A stretch of 64,000 nucleotides of DNA from Marinoscillum pacificum (GCF_024714495.1 NZ_JAMZMJ010000003.1:310001-374000); one strand, 5' to 3'; positions 44,171 through 52,527 are shown, counted from the stretch's first letter. Notes: generated from the sequence alone by a model not told the origin. Program-made: numbers and translations.

Positions 44171-45043
44171 TCAACAACAACCTGATCCTGGTTCGCAACA
44201 TGCTTCATCTTTTACTTCTGCTACTTTTGGTTCTCCTCCAGGCTTTTGTGCAAAGACAGTTACTGAGTAAATGCCTGTTCCTCCATTGTTGAAGTTTTGG
44301 ATTTCCTCAGCGCTAAGGTATTTGCCAAGAATATCATCAGGAATTACAATGGTCTTTTCTTTTTGGATAGTGATGTTGTTAAAACCTGCCGTTTCGATGG
44401 CTCCTAGATAATCTGCTTTCTGAATGGCTCCCGCTACACATCCGGCATACATTTCAGCGTCTTTTTGAAGAGCCTCTGGTAAATCTCCAATCAATACGAT
44501 ATCCGAAATGCTAAAGTGTCCACCTGGTTTCAAAACTCGGAAGATCTCGTTAATCACTTTCGGTTTATTTGGAACAAGGTTCAAAACGCAGTTGCTAACG
44601 ATCACATCAGCAGTGTTGTCATTTACTGGCATGTCATCGATATCTCCTTCACGGAATTCTACATTGTGGAAGCCTAACTTTTCGGCATTCGTGCGAGCTT
44701 TCTTGATCATGGCAGGGGTGAAGTCGATCCCAATCACCTTGCCTTCAGCACCCGTTTCGTGTCTGGCAACAAAACAGTCGTTTCCAGCTCCTGATCCCAG
44801 GTCAATCACTACATCGCCTTTCTGAATTTGGGCAAACTGAGTGGGTAAGCCACAACCAAGGCCTAAATCAGCATCCTCTACATAGCCTTCAGTATCTGTA
44901 TAGTCATCCATCATGATGTTGTACACTTTGTTGGAGGGAGTAGTGGCGCCACAGCAAGAAGCTGCGTTTTCTACTTTTCCTTGTTCGGCAATTCGAGCAT
45001 ATTTCTCTTTCACCACGTCTTTTAATTCTTGTTCAGTGTTCAT
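44171..45043 (-). CDS. arsM: Arsenite S-adenosylmethionine methyltransferase
   Basis: It methylates As(III) to volatile or exportable methylarsenicals. ATG 45043 gives 290 residues; the longer frame from 45100 would run through the upstream operator. The SAM site is VIDLGSGAGND at 79-89. The three conserved arsenic-binding Cys are C64 (GLGCGLPTQ), C152 (SNCVLNLVP) and C202 (YAGCVAGA). Extra Cys pairs lie at the N-terminus (SCCGA, 29-33) and the C-terminus (ACCEPGSGCC). An ArsR-type operator lies just upstream, at 45057-45072. Confidence 0.93.
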   Translation of the reverse strand: MNTEQELKDVVKEKYARIAEQGKVENAASCCGATTPSNKVYNIMMDDYTDTEGYVEDADLGLGCGLPTQFAQIQKGDVVIDLGSGAGNDCFVARHETGAEGKVIGIDFTPAMIKKARTNAEKLGFHNVEFREGDIDDMPVNDNTADVIVSNCVLNLVPNKPKVINEIFRVLKPGGHFSISDIVLIGDLPEALQKDAEMYAGCVAGAIQKADYLGAIETAGFNNITIQKEKTIVIPDDILGKYLSAEEIQNFNNGGTGIYSVTVFAQKPGGEPKVAEVKDEACCEPGSGCC

Positions 45044-45056
45044 GTCTCTATGGTTT

Positions 45057-45072
45057 ATTGCAATATTGCGAT
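45057..45072. promoter_or_regulatory. ArsR-type operator before arsM
   Basis: ATTGCAATATTGCGAT lies 14 bp upstream of the arsM start and 19 bp past the arsR stop. It differs by one base from the site before arsR. It suggests that arsM has its own repressed promoter as well as read-through from arsR. Confidence 0.65.
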
Positions 45073-45090
45073 TATTTAAGTCAATTTTTT

Positions 45091-45420
45091 TTAGCAGCAA
45101 GCTGCTTTACTTTCAAAATCATCAAAGATTTGGTTGAACTGATCTTTGATCTCTTTCCATCTTTCTGGATTGATACAATAGTTCACTCTAGATCCTTCAA
45201 TGTTTCCCTGTATGATGCCTATGTCTTTCAGCTCTCTCAAATGCTGACTGATGGTAGCTTGTGCCAAACCAAGCTCCTGAACCAAATCACCATTGATACA
45301 AGCATTAGCCTTGATCAAATGCTGGATGATCGCTACTCGGGCTGGATGCGAGAAGGCTTTAGCCGCTGTAGCAATGTTATTTTGTGTTTCAGAAAATAGA
45401 TTGGTCTTAGTAACTCCCAT
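45091..45420 (-). CDS. arsR: ArsR/SmtB family metalloregulator
   Basis: This 109-residue winged-helix repressor shows the ArsR core ARVAIIQHLIKANACINGDLVQELGLAQATISQHLRELKDIGIIQGNIEGSRVNYCI. Cys residues at 41, 82, 108 and 109 could bind As(III); the C-terminal CC pair resembles ArsR types that bind metal at their ends. Its start is preceded by a 16-bp operator (45436-45451) that also occurs before arsM. A -7 like box, TAATATTG, lies inside that operator, so the protein should repress its own gene. Confidence 0.93.
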   Translation of the reverse strand: MGVTKTNLFSETQNNIATAAKAFSHPARVAIIQHLIKANACINGDLVQELGLAQATISQHLRELKDIGIIQGNIEGSRVNYCINPERWKEIKDQFNQIFDDFESKAACC

Positions 45421-45435
45421 TTGATTAATTATATC

Positions 45436-45451
45436 ATTGCAATATTACGAT
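45436..45451. promoter_or_regulatory. ArsR-type operator before arsR
   Basis: ATTGCAATATTACGAT lies 16 bp upstream of the arsR start and matches the arsM site at 15 of 16 positions. A -7 like box, TAATATTG, lies within it on the minus strand, so bound repressor would block transcription. Confidence 0.68.
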
Positions 45452-45819
45452 AATAAAGTTGAAAATGTTTACGATTTTAAGATTTTTGTTGCCGGAAATT
45501 GAATTGGAGAAAGGAGTTAACACTGAGTATGAGCTATGATATGTATTAGATGCTGTTATGCTGGAATTATTGTTCATTTTTGTCTTGACACAAAAACGGA
45601 CCAAAAAAGTCAAGAACAATTAATGCTTCCTCGCTATTACCCTCGCACGCCCGCTAATTGTTCGAGCCTTTCCGCGCTTCACCTCCAAAGAGGTGATTTA
45701 TATTTTCTATTTTGGAAGGATGGCCTTATTCATTTTTTATAAGTGTTAAGAAGTGAATACAGCCTTGACCAATTGACGGTCCGCCGCAGCGATACTTTTG
45801 GGTCTAGCCTAAAGTATAA
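45452..45819. other. Gene-poor stretch with inverted repeats
   Basis: No convincing gene lies here. TCTTGAC (45583-45589) and GTCAAGA (45609-45615) are inverted repeats. CACCTC (45680-45685) pairs with GAGGTG (45690-45695). The part around 45625-45690 is richer in G and C than its surroundings. A translated piece of the minus strand (FLTFLVRFCVKTKMN) resembles, from memory, a recurrent non-gene sequence in Bacteroidota genomes, so a dispersed repeat is likely. Confidence 0.4.
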
Positions 45820-46188
45820 TCACAAATTAACTTCTCTAAACATCTCCTGAATATCCACCGGTATTTCCATAGGTCGGAGAGGCGGGACATTTGCGCCACC
45901 CGTATTACCAACAGGAATATGACCAACGAATGATTTAATTCCACCAACTAACAATCTTGGAATTTGGCCTAAGATCTCCTTGAAGCTTTTGATTCGATTA
46001 CCAAACAACAACATTTTCCAATGTACATAGCTGTGTTCGTACGGATAGGATTGTCCAATAATGTGGGCTCGTTCCAGATGATACCAGGCTTGATGCAAAT
46101 TGTTGGTATACATAGCTTGCTGATAATAAGCTAATTCTAATCGGTAATGCGGACGAAGCTTGGAAGGTAAGGTGACGTTAAATTGCAT
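45820..46188 (-). CDS. DUF3703 family protein
   Basis: ATG 46188 gives 122 residues; the frame extends to a TTG at 46206, which is less likely. The DUF3703 pattern is clear in LPSKLRPHYRLELAYYQQAMYTNNLHQAWYHLERAHIIGQSYPYEHSYVHWKMLLFGNR. The spaced His residues in that block are candidate ligands. The function is unknown, but the family tends to appear in metal and arsenic gene groups, as here. There is no signal peptide. It is divergent from the thioredoxin gene. Confidence 0.82.
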   Translation of the reverse strand: MQFNVTLPSKLRPHYRLELAYYQQAMYTNNLHQAWYHLERAHIIGQSYPYEHSYVHWKMLLFGNRIKSFKEILGQIPRLLVGGIKSFVGHIPVGNTGGANVPPLRPMEIPVDIQEMFREVNL

Positions 46189-46342
46189 TGGTTTGTTTTT
46201 TAACAAAGTACCTACAATTTCTTATGGATTGTGTTACAGGATTTTGACTCACTTTTTCATAGTTCTGTAACCAATGTTACCTACTTTATAAGAGATACTA
46301 CGTTTCTTATCATATTTACAATTAGGTGATAAAGAAATTCAT

Positions 46343-46864
46343 ATGACACGTATCCTGGTAATTGGTATTACACTTTTGACTCTCGGTCTTACAGCCTTTT
46401 CCTTAATTAATGAGAAAGGACCAAATGAGATTGAATCTTCAATCGTTAATGAGGATTATCCCATTGACTTTTCCTTGGAGGACAAGGATGGAAATAAGAT
46501 TTCATTGAGTGATTATGAAGGCAAAATTGTGGTACTGAATTTCTGGGCAAGTTGGTGTGGCCCTTGCAAGTATGAGATGCCAGATTTACAGAAATTTCAT
46601 GATGCCAATAAAGATGGAGATATCTCTGTGGTGACTGTTGCTTTAGACAGAACATTCAATACTTCCATTAATTTTATGAACGTGCAGAAATACACTTTCC
46701 CTTATTTCAAGCCTGATGGAAAGGTGCCTTCTCAGTTTTCTATCTCTGCCATACCAGTGACATTCATTCTAGATAAGAAAGGAAATATCATCTCCACATA
46801 TGAAGGAGCTACAGACTTTGGCGCTCGATACTTTCAAAAAGATATCGAACTGGCTAGAAAATGA
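46343..46864 (+). CDS. Membrane-anchored TlpA/ResA-like thioredoxin
   Basis: This 173-residue protein has one N-terminal membrane segment (about 3-21), so the domain faces the periplasm. The active site is WCGPC with C72 and C75, inside VVLNFWASWCGPCKYEMPDLQKF, and the cis-Pro loop is ISAIPVTFILDKKGNII. It should reduce disulfides in exported proteins. Its stop overlaps the start of the DsrE-type gene (ATGA), which suggests shared redox or sulfur work in this block. Confidence 0.9.
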   Translation: MTRILVIGITLLTLGLTAFSLINEKGPNEIESSIVNEDYPIDFSLEDKDGNKISLSDYEGKIVVLNFWASWCGPCKYEMPDLQKFHDANKDGDISVVTVALDRTFNTSINFMNVQKYTFPYFKPDGKVPSQFSISAIPVTFILDKKGNIISTYEGATDFGARYFQKDIELARK

Positions 46865-47175
46865 TCTATCAGATAGTTATTCAGGTCGATACCAGTGAGG
46901 AGAACCTGTGGAAGAGTCTACCAGCCAGATTAAAAGCCATGCGTGAAGATCTCGGCGAATGTGAAATCGAAGTGGTTCTTCATGGTTCTGCGGTAAAGTC
47001 TTTGCTGCAATTGGTAAAACCTATTGAACAAGTATCCATCATTGCTTGTAAACGAGCTTTGAACGGAAATCATATTCCAGAAAGCTTCATACCTTCTTTT
47101 GTTCAGGTCGTTCCTTCTGGATTAGCTCATTTGGTTAAGAAGCAAGCTGATAACTGGGCTTATTTGAAAGTTTGA
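46861..47175 (+). CDS. DsrE/DsrF-like family protein
   Basis: This 104-residue cytoplasmic protein has the DsrE-like alpha/beta pattern: a strand (YQIVIQVD), a helix, CEIEVVLHGSAVKSLL, then VSIIACKRALNGNHIPESFIP. The Cys in IACKRAL is at the position often used for sulfur transfer in this family. It starts inside the thioredoxin gene stop. The partner and reaction are unknown. Confidence 0.8.
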   Translation: MIYQIVIQVDTSEENLWKSLPARLKAMREDLGECEIEVVLHGSAVKSLLQLVKPIEQVSIIACKRALNGNHIPESFIPSFVQVVPSGLAHLVKKQADNWAYLKV

Positions 47176-47228
47176 TTAAAAGGAACTCACCCCAATGTCG
47201 ATAATTGAAAATTCTTAAATCTTTCTAG

Positions 47229-47251
47229 CCCCTCTCTTGCCAAGAGAGGGG
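47229..47251. terminator. Palindromic hairpin, probable terminator or dispersed repeat
   Basis: A perfect 10-bp stem, CCCCTCTCTT with AAGAGAGGGG, surrounds a 3-nt loop and lies between convergent genes. A very similar CCCCTCTC...GAGAGGGGTTGGGG repeat is, from memory, common in Bacteroidota intergenic regions. Confidence 0.6.
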
Positions 47252-47305
47252 TTGGGGCATCCGGCTTTGGGAATGTTGGATTGAAGCATTCCATTCTTCC
47301 TAGAA

Positions 47306-48088
47306 TCACAACACCAACAACATCCAGACACCCATTCCAACCATGGCCAGGTCTTCAATGATGGTTACCGTACTCATCGGTAAGTTGAAGACATCACCTA
47401 GGCACGCACATTTGATCTTTTTCTTGTTCAGGTTGCTTTGGATGACTCCAATACTACTAACTCCAAGGACTACAACGGTAACAATGTTGGTGTAAAAGGG
47501 AGCAAAATTGATCAGGTAAGCAATACCAAGTGCCAACTCCACAAAAGGATAGATTTTACCCCATCCGTTCCATTTAGCCGCAACTATATCGTACATTCGG
47601 TAGGAGCTCGCAAATCCTGATAAGTTCAGGAGTTTGAAGAAAGAAAACACCAGGAAGAATCCGGCCATAAAATGGCGCATCCAAAGCATTCCAGAAAAAT
47701 TATCAAACGGATACTGTACCAATAAACTCACACCAGCGATGAACCCTACTATGATTAATAATGGTTTGTAGGTGCTCAGTTTGATGGGAGGAAGTGAGGA
47801 AGATGGTGATTCAGCTTTAGATATAGCTGGTTTTACAATCTTTGGCATGGGAGCCAGTTCCATTTCTTGCTTTTCTGTACTGATGGTGTATTTATCCAGC
47901 TCTTTATTGATTGTATCAAGATCTAGTTCACCTTGAGATTCGATAGTGGCTTGAGGATATTCCAGTTGTACCTTGACATTGGAGATATTGCCCTGCTTCT
48001 CTAGCGTTTCAGTTACAGTGGCTACACAGCCACCACAGGTCATTCCTGAAACGTTATATTCTCGCTTAATTAGTTCTTTAGTTTCCAT
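47306..48088 (-). CDS. HMA domain fused to MauE/DoxX-like membrane domain
   Basis: ATG 48088 gives 260 residues; the longer frame from 48094 would start inside the predicted operator. An N-terminal HMA domain has MTCGGC, with C18 and C21. A linker rich in Pro and Lys (about 75-100) leads to four membrane helices of the MauE/DoxX type. The end has CACLGDVFNLPMSTVTIIEDLAMVG, which includes a CAC pair. It may move reducing power or a metal across the membrane, but this is inference. A degenerate ArsR-type site (48089-48104) directly precedes it. Confidence 0.82.
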   Translation of the reverse strand: METKELIKREYNVSGMTCGGCVATVTETLEKQGNISNVKVQLEYPQATIESQGELDLDTINKELDKYTISTEKQEMELAPMPKIVKPAISKAESPSSSLPPIKLSTYKPLLIIVGFIAGVSLLVQYPFDNFSGMLWMRHFMAGFFLVFSFFKLLNLSGFASSYRMYDIVAAKWNGWGKIYPFVELALGIAYLINFAPFYTNIVTVVVLGVSSIGVIQSNLNKKKIKCACLGDVFNLPMSTVTIIEDLAMVGMGVWMLLVL

Positions 48089-48104
48089 ATACAAATATCA
48101 CGAT
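48089..48104. promoter_or_regulatory. Possible degenerate ArsR-type operator
   Basis: ATACAAATATCACGAT matches the ArsR site before arsR at 12 of 16 positions and touches the start codon of the HMA-MauE gene. Part of the match (CAAATATC) could instead be a -7 box, so the call is weak. Confidence 0.35.
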
Positions 48105-48315
48105 TGCCAGTCAATCTGGTTTTATAGGATTTTGCATGAATGTTATATGGTTTTGATTTTAAAGTAAGTGATTTACCTACGTTGGAATGGGTTTAACTAC
48201 AAGTTAACTAGAATTAAATCTCGTTCATCGAATGTAGACTCTTTGTACAAGTCTATTCTATAACCTTTGTTCGTATAAATCAAGTAATAGTTTGTACTAA
48301 TCATCTTGACCGAAT

Positions 48316-50235
48316 ATGCTAACAACACTTAACCAGAAGTTTAAAACCCGAAGATATCATGATGAAGTAGTGCGTGCTCTTGATCAGCAAGACTGTATTG
48401 CTACGCTTGATCTGGATGGAATGATTACTTATTGTAATTCAAACTTTGCTCAATTAATAGGAGATTCTGGTCACTTGATTTTTACTCATCTTAAATCCGG
48501 AGAGACTTTTAAAAAAGAGTATTGGCAACAAATAACTTCGGGTAAACATGTGTCAGAAGAGCTGGAGTGCACTTCAGCAGATAGAAGATATATTAAAGCT
48601 TCATTTAGTCCAGTTCTTTCAAAAGGGCATGTTAAAAAAGTCATGCTTCTTGCCTGTGATGTATCAATTCAAAAGAGAGCTCTTCTGAAGGCAGAAGCCA
48701 TTAATCATGCATTGAATATCAGTTTTCCCACTATTGAGTTTGATGTTAATGGATATATTCAGGATGCCAATCCGATTTTTCTGCGGAAAATGGGTTACAA
48801 TAACCTCAATGAAATTCAAGGAAAACATCATTCCATTTTTGTAACTGAAGCTTACAAAAAGTCCGCAGAGTATCAGGATTTCTGGAAAAGGCTTAAGTTA
48901 GGAGAAATAGAGCAAGGGACTTTTCAGAGAGTGACCAAGTCGGGAGATCTTGTCTGGTTGATGGCGGCGTATTCCCCAATCAAAAACAGAAAAGGAGAAG
49001 TGCAATCAATTGTTAAAATAGCCATTGACACCACCAATGAAAAGAAGTCAACCGATGGACTGGCCGATTTAAAAAATACCATTGACTTATCATTTGGCTA
49101 TATTCAATTCGACCCTCAGGGATATATTATAGACGTTAATGAGAATTTTCAGAGCCTACTTGGTTATGAAGATAAGTCGACTGTGATCGGGAAACACCAT
49201 TCTATTTTTGTATCAAAAGATTATGCACGATCTGAAGAATATCTGAATTTTTGGAGGTCTTTGAATGCGGGAGAAACGATACAAGGGGAGTTTCAGAGGT
49301 TGTCAAAAACCGGACACGATATTTGGATCAATGCCGCTTACACGCCATTGAAGAATGCTGAAGGAAAAGTTACCAGTATCATTAAAATTGCTGCGGACAT
49401 CACGAGTTCGAAAAATGCTGCTCTTCAGGCGAAAAGAGACTTGAAACAAGAGGTTCTTTACAATCTTAGAGAAATATCCAGTTCCATCAGTCAAATAGCC
49501 TCTGGATCAAGAGAACAGGCAAACAAGACGGACTATGCATCTGCTGAGATAGAAAGGGCTATGAATTCGGCAGCGGATGTTGCTTTACGAGCGGAATCTA
49601 TTACCAATTTGGCTAGCAAAGCGGTAAAGGATAGTGAGCTTGGAGAAGCTACTGTTTCGGATTTACAGTCGACTATGAATAGGCTAAATGAAGTGGCTAC
49701 GCGATCCCAAAGGGATTTGAATAAGTTCAACGACAGAATGGATCAGGTCAACCATGTACTTCAGGTGATACAGGACATCTCTGCACAAACGAATTTGCTC
49801 GCATTGAATGCTTCTATTGAAGCAGCTCAGGCCGGAGAATACGGTCGAGGGTTTGCAGTAATAGCCAAAGAAGTAAGAGTGTTGTCTGAAAATTCACGAG
49901 CTTCTGCCAATCAAATAGAAGAATTGATTACAGCTATTCGAGAAGGCTCTAAAGAGGTGGCTATGTCTATGCAAGAGGTAGTAGATGAAGTTTCTGGTGG
50001 ACTTTTAGCAACAACGAACGTTTCTGAAATATTTAAGCAAATGGCAGATTCTACCAATGAAACCTCGTCTGTTTCTGGTAGTATTTTAGATGCTACTCGA
50101 TTACAAACCACTGGGATGGGAGCTTTAGTGAAAAGTGTAGAGAGTATTGTCGTAATATCCGAGCAGACTGCTGCTGGAGCAGAGGAAGTTTCTGCTGCTT
50201 CTGAAGCATTGCAAAGAGAACTGGATAATTACTAA
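48316..50235 (+). CDS. Soluble methyl-accepting chemotaxis-like protein with three PAS domains
   Basis: This 639-residue protein has no membrane helix or signal peptide. Three PAS domains lie at about 20-115, 130-245 and 255-370; the last two share the phrases GKHHSIFV, FWKRLKLGE/FWRSLNAGE and TFQRVTKSGD/EFQRLSKTGH. The MCP signalling domain (about 375-639) has the hairpin tip VIQDISAQTNLLALNASIEAAQAGEYGRGFAVIAKEVRVLSENSRASANQIEELI. It would feed a CheA kinase in response to an internal cue, perhaps redox or a small ligand bound by PAS. No che genes are in the window. Confidence 0.9.
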   Translation: MLTTLNQKFKTRRYHDEVVRALDQQDCIATLDLDGMITYCNSNFAQLIGDSGHLIFTHLKSGETFKKEYWQQITSGKHVSEELECTSADRRYIKASFSPVLSKGHVKKVMLLACDVSIQKRALLKAEAINHALNISFPTIEFDVNGYIQDANPIFLRKMGYNNLNEIQGKHHSIFVTEAYKKSAEYQDFWKRLKLGEIEQGTFQRVTKSGDLVWLMAAYSPIKNRKGEVQSIVKIAIDTTNEKKSTDGLADLKNTIDLSFGYIQFDPQGYIIDVNENFQSLLGYEDKSTVIGKHHSIFVSKDYARSEEYLNFWRSLNAGETIQGEFQRLSKTGHDIWINAAYTPLKNAEGKVTSIIKIAADITSSKNAALQAKRDLKQEVLYNLREISSSISQIASGSREQANKTDYASAEIERAMNSAADVALRAESITNLASKAVKDSELGEATVSDLQSTMNRLNEVATRSQRDLNKFNDRMDQVNHVLQVIQDISAQTNLLALNASIEAAQAGEYGRGFAVIAKEVRVLSENSRASANQIEELITAIREGSKEVAMSMQEVVDEVSGGLLATTNVSEIFKQMADSTNETSSVSGSILDATRLQTTGMGALVKSVESIVVISEQTAAGAEEVSAASEALQRELDNY

Positions 50236-50355
50236 GAGCAGTTGCAGTGCTTTTACTTTAACTTGTAAAAAGTGTTGTAACCAGGAATAACATATATCAC
50301 ATAGCGTCAAAAATAAAGTCAGTTAAATTGGGTTCGGAGGGAGACCAGGGAAGCC

Positions 50356-50363
50356 TACATTTG
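50356..50363 (+). promoter_or_regulatory. -7 box of the carbonic anhydrase gene
   Basis: TACATTTG matches the Bacteroidota -7 consensus exactly, 24 bp before the GTG start. The -33 region is unclear. Confidence 0.5.
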
Positions 50364-50387
50364 CTCTGAACTAAACCTAATGAGCTT

Positions 50388-51113
50388 GTGAAATCAACTA
50401 CCTACCTCATCTTTATGATGTGCGGATGGACATTGTTCGCACAGCATCAACCCGAAACTCACACCTCTCAAATAGAAGGCGGAAACCGCCAATCACCTAT
50501 TAACATTCAAACGGATGTATGTACTACCGGACAACATCTAGTGAATGCCCATTATGATGTTTCTCATGAGCATGTAAGCCACGGTGCACATACAGTCAGA
50601 TTGGACTATGATCCTGGAAGTTTTATCATGTTTGATGGAGAAACATATGCCTTCGCACAGTTTCATTTTCATACACCTTCTGAGCATCATATTGACAAAG
50701 AAGAATATCCTCTAGAAATGCACATGGTCCATGTGACAAATGATTCAACTACTAAATATGTGGTAGTCGCAGTGTTGTTTAAAGAAGGTGATACGGATCC
50801 TTTTATTAGTCACTTTATGCAAGATGTGCCTTTAGAAGTTAGCGAGAAAGATTATCCAACTCATCAGGTAGATATCACCGAAGAGCTACTTCCTGTCGAT
50901 TTTAGTAATTACTATCATTACAAAGGCTCCTTGACAACACCTCCCTATAGTGAAACAGTAACCTGGATTGTAATTGCAAATACACACCAGGCCTCCGCTG
51001 AGCAGATCAATCAACTAAGAGATCTTGAGGGAATTAATAATCGTGAAGTGCAAGCTCTCGAACATCGACAAGTAGAGCATTGCATTTCTGGAGACGTGGG
51101 CTTTTTTTTCTAA
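50388..51113 (+). CDS. Alpha-type carbonic anhydrase
   Basis: It converts CO2 and water to bicarbonate, probably in the periplasm. The start is GTG, because an ATG eight bases earlier leads to a stop in another frame. Residues 1-18 form a signal peptide ending LFAQ. Zinc ligands are the His residues of FAQFHFHTPSEHH and LEMHMVH, in the usual alpha-class spacing. GNRQSPINI and GSLTTPPYSETVTWIV are family blocks. At 241 residues it is a normal bacterial alpha-CA. Confidence 0.93.
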   Translation: MKSTTYLIFMMCGWTLFAQHQPETHTSQIEGGNRQSPINIQTDVCTTGQHLVNAHYDVSHEHVSHGAHTVRLDYDPGSFIMFDGETYAFAQFHFHTPSEHHIDKEEYPLEMHMVHVTNDSTTKYVVVAVLFKEGDTDPFISHFMQDVPLEVSEKDYPTHQVDITEELLPVDFSNYYHYKGSLTTPPYSETVTWIVIANTHQASAEQINQLRDLEGINNREVQALEHRQVEHCISGDVGFFF

Positions 51114-51115
51114 AA

Positions 51116-51580
51116 TCAAGATAAGCGCTCGGAAGTAGTTGCTAGTGTGCTAATTAGTTTGTGAATAGTCGTCATCATTTGCTCGACTTCCTGAGCGCTT
51201 ATATCTTCACTCTTGATATTTTCTACTAGTCTCTCAGGGATACAAACAGCTTTATTCTGAAGCTCTTTCCCTGCATTCGTGAGAGAAATGAGTACTTTGC
51301 GCTCGTCAGATTCTTGACGAACTCGTTTAACTAGTTGTTTTTGTTCCAAACGTTTCAGCAGAGGAGTAAGCGTATTGGACTCTAATAGTAAGCGCTTACT
51401 AATATCAGAAACCAATTGGTCATCCTTTTGCCAAAGTACAAGTAGTACCAAATATTGCGGGTAAGTAATGTCCAATTCTTCCAGGAGAGGAGTGTACTGC
51501 TTGGTCATAAGCCGTGAAACAGCGTACAACGGAAAGCAAAGCTGATTCTCTAACCACAATTCTTTGGGACTACTGCTCAT
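51116..51580 (-). CDS. MarR family regulator, OhrR-like
   Basis: This 154-residue winged-helix repressor matches OhrR: LCFPLYAVSRLMTKQYTPLLEELDITYPQYLVLLVLWQ. The single Cys15 is at the position of the redox-sensing Cys of OhrR, which reacts with organic peroxides and releases DNA. It is the last gene of an operon with glutathione peroxidase and a DoxX-like protein. A palindromic site before the first gene (52509-52527) is a candidate target. It overlaps no other gene; 5 bp separate it from the peroxidase. Confidence 0.9.
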   Translation of the reverse strand: MSSSPKELWLENQLCFPLYAVSRLMTKQYTPLLEELDITYPQYLVLLVLWQKDDQLVSDISKRLLLESNTLTPLLKRLEQKQLVKRVRQESDERKVLISLTNAGKELQNKAVCIPERLVENIKSEDISAQEVEQMMTTIHKLISTLATTSERLS

Positions 51581-51585
51581 AAAGT

Positions 51586-52065
51586 TTAAAGTTGATTTTT
51601 CAAGAATGATTCTATTTTCTCCGGCTTGGTCGTTGGGGCAAATCGCTTTACTGGTTTACCGTTTTTGTCAATGAAGAATTTAGTGAAGTTCCACTTAATT
51701 CTGCTGCCAAAGATACCTCCAAGTTGACTTTTTAGGTATTTGAAAATAGGGTGCGTGTTACTACCATTCACATCTATCTTGGCGAACATTGGGAAGGTTA
51801 CTCCGAAATTGATTCGACAGGTTTCTTCAATGTTCTTAGCATTGCCGGGTTCCTGATTGGCAAATTGGTTGCTAGGAAATCCAAGTACTACAAAGTCTTT
51901 GTCTTTGTAGGTTTGATAAAGTGTTTCCAGACCATCGAATTGTGGTGCTAAACCACATTTGGTTGCTGTGTTCACGACCAGAATGGCTTTACCTTCATAG
52001 TCACTCATTTTTACCTTATTGCCTTGTAGGGTCTCAGCTTCTAATTCGTAAAAGGACGTTTTCAT
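51586..52065 (-). CDS. Glutathione peroxidase family (BtuE-like) thiol peroxidase
   Basis: This 159-residue enzyme reduces peroxides using a thiol. The peroxidatic Cys is C37 in NTATKCGLAPQFDGLE. GFPSNQFANQEPG carries the Gln, and KWNFTKFFIDKNGKPVKRF the Trp of the active-site triad. There is no selenocysteine. In this family thioredoxin is often the electron donor rather than glutathione. It lies between the DoxX-like and OhrR-like genes. Confidence 0.95.
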   Translation of the reverse strand: MKTSFYELEAETLQGNKVKMSDYEGKAILVVNTATKCGLAPQFDGLETLYQTYKDKDFVVLGFPSNQFANQEPGNAKNIEETCRINFGVTFPMFAKIDVNGSNTHPIFKYLKSQLGGIFGSRIKWNFTKFFIDKNGKPVKRFAPTTKPEKIESFLKNQL

Positions 52066-52078
52066 CTCTCTATTTATA

Positions 52079-52501
52079 TTAATCGTTTCGTTGTTTCCAT
52101 GCTTTGATAGCCCCAGTGGACCATAGTGCCCACAGGATTAATACTGGCTGAAAGAACAGTCGTATCAATCTTGCTCTGTCTGTATCTAACCCAAAAGCAT
52201 CAATTCCATTGAGGTATTGTGCGATGTTTCCAGGAAAGATGAGTACATAGAAAATGGCTAATGCTATCCCCACGTAAACTCGTTTGCTTTTCCAGAACAG
52301 CATGGTTAGACCAAGGGCTGCTTCGGCAACTCCAGAAAGAATTACTACCAAATCTTTGCTCAGTGGTAACCAATTCGGAACCTGGGCCTGAAATTCAGCT
52401 CGTTGAAAAGTCATATGTCCAACTGCGGCCAAAACCATAAAGGCTCCCAGTATGATTCTAAATACTTTTTGTAAAGTGTTTGTTTCAATAAATGTTTTCA
52501 T
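52079..52501 (-). CDS. DoxX family membrane protein
   Basis: ATG 52501 gives 140 residues with four predicted membrane helices: VFRIILGAFMVLAAVGHM, LVVILSGVAEAALGLTMLF, VYVGIALAIFYVLIF and LFFQPVLILWALW. The larger frame to 52639 runs through the operator and is unlikely. DoxX-like proteins are often linked to oxidative stress, which fits the peroxidase and OhrR-like genes that follow at 13 bp and 5 bp gaps. Confidence 0.85.
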   Translation of the reverse strand: MKTFIETNTLQKVFRIILGAFMVLAAVGHMTFQRAEFQAQVPNWLPLSKDLVVILSGVAEAALGLTMLFWKSKRVYVGIALAIFYVLIFPGNIAQYLNGIDAFGLDTDRARLIRLFFQPVLILWALWSTGAIKAWKQRND

Positions 52502-52508
52502 ATTTAAA

Positions 52509-52527
52509 CGATTAAATCGTGTACGAT
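52509..52527. promoter_or_regulatory. Probable OhrR-type operator
   Basis: Two overlapping near-palindromes, CGATTAAATCG at 52509-52519 and ATCGTGTACGAT at 52516-52527, lie 7 bp before the first gene of the peroxide operon. Both contain the half-site ATCG or CGAT. MarR/OhrR dimers bind AT-rich palindromes like these, so autoregulation is likely. Confidence 0.55.

Noticed and set aside
45434-45619. 61-residue minus-strand frame ending in an AT-rich stretch
   Set aside because: It covers the arsR operator and an inverted repeat and looks like repeat-derived sequence, not a gene.
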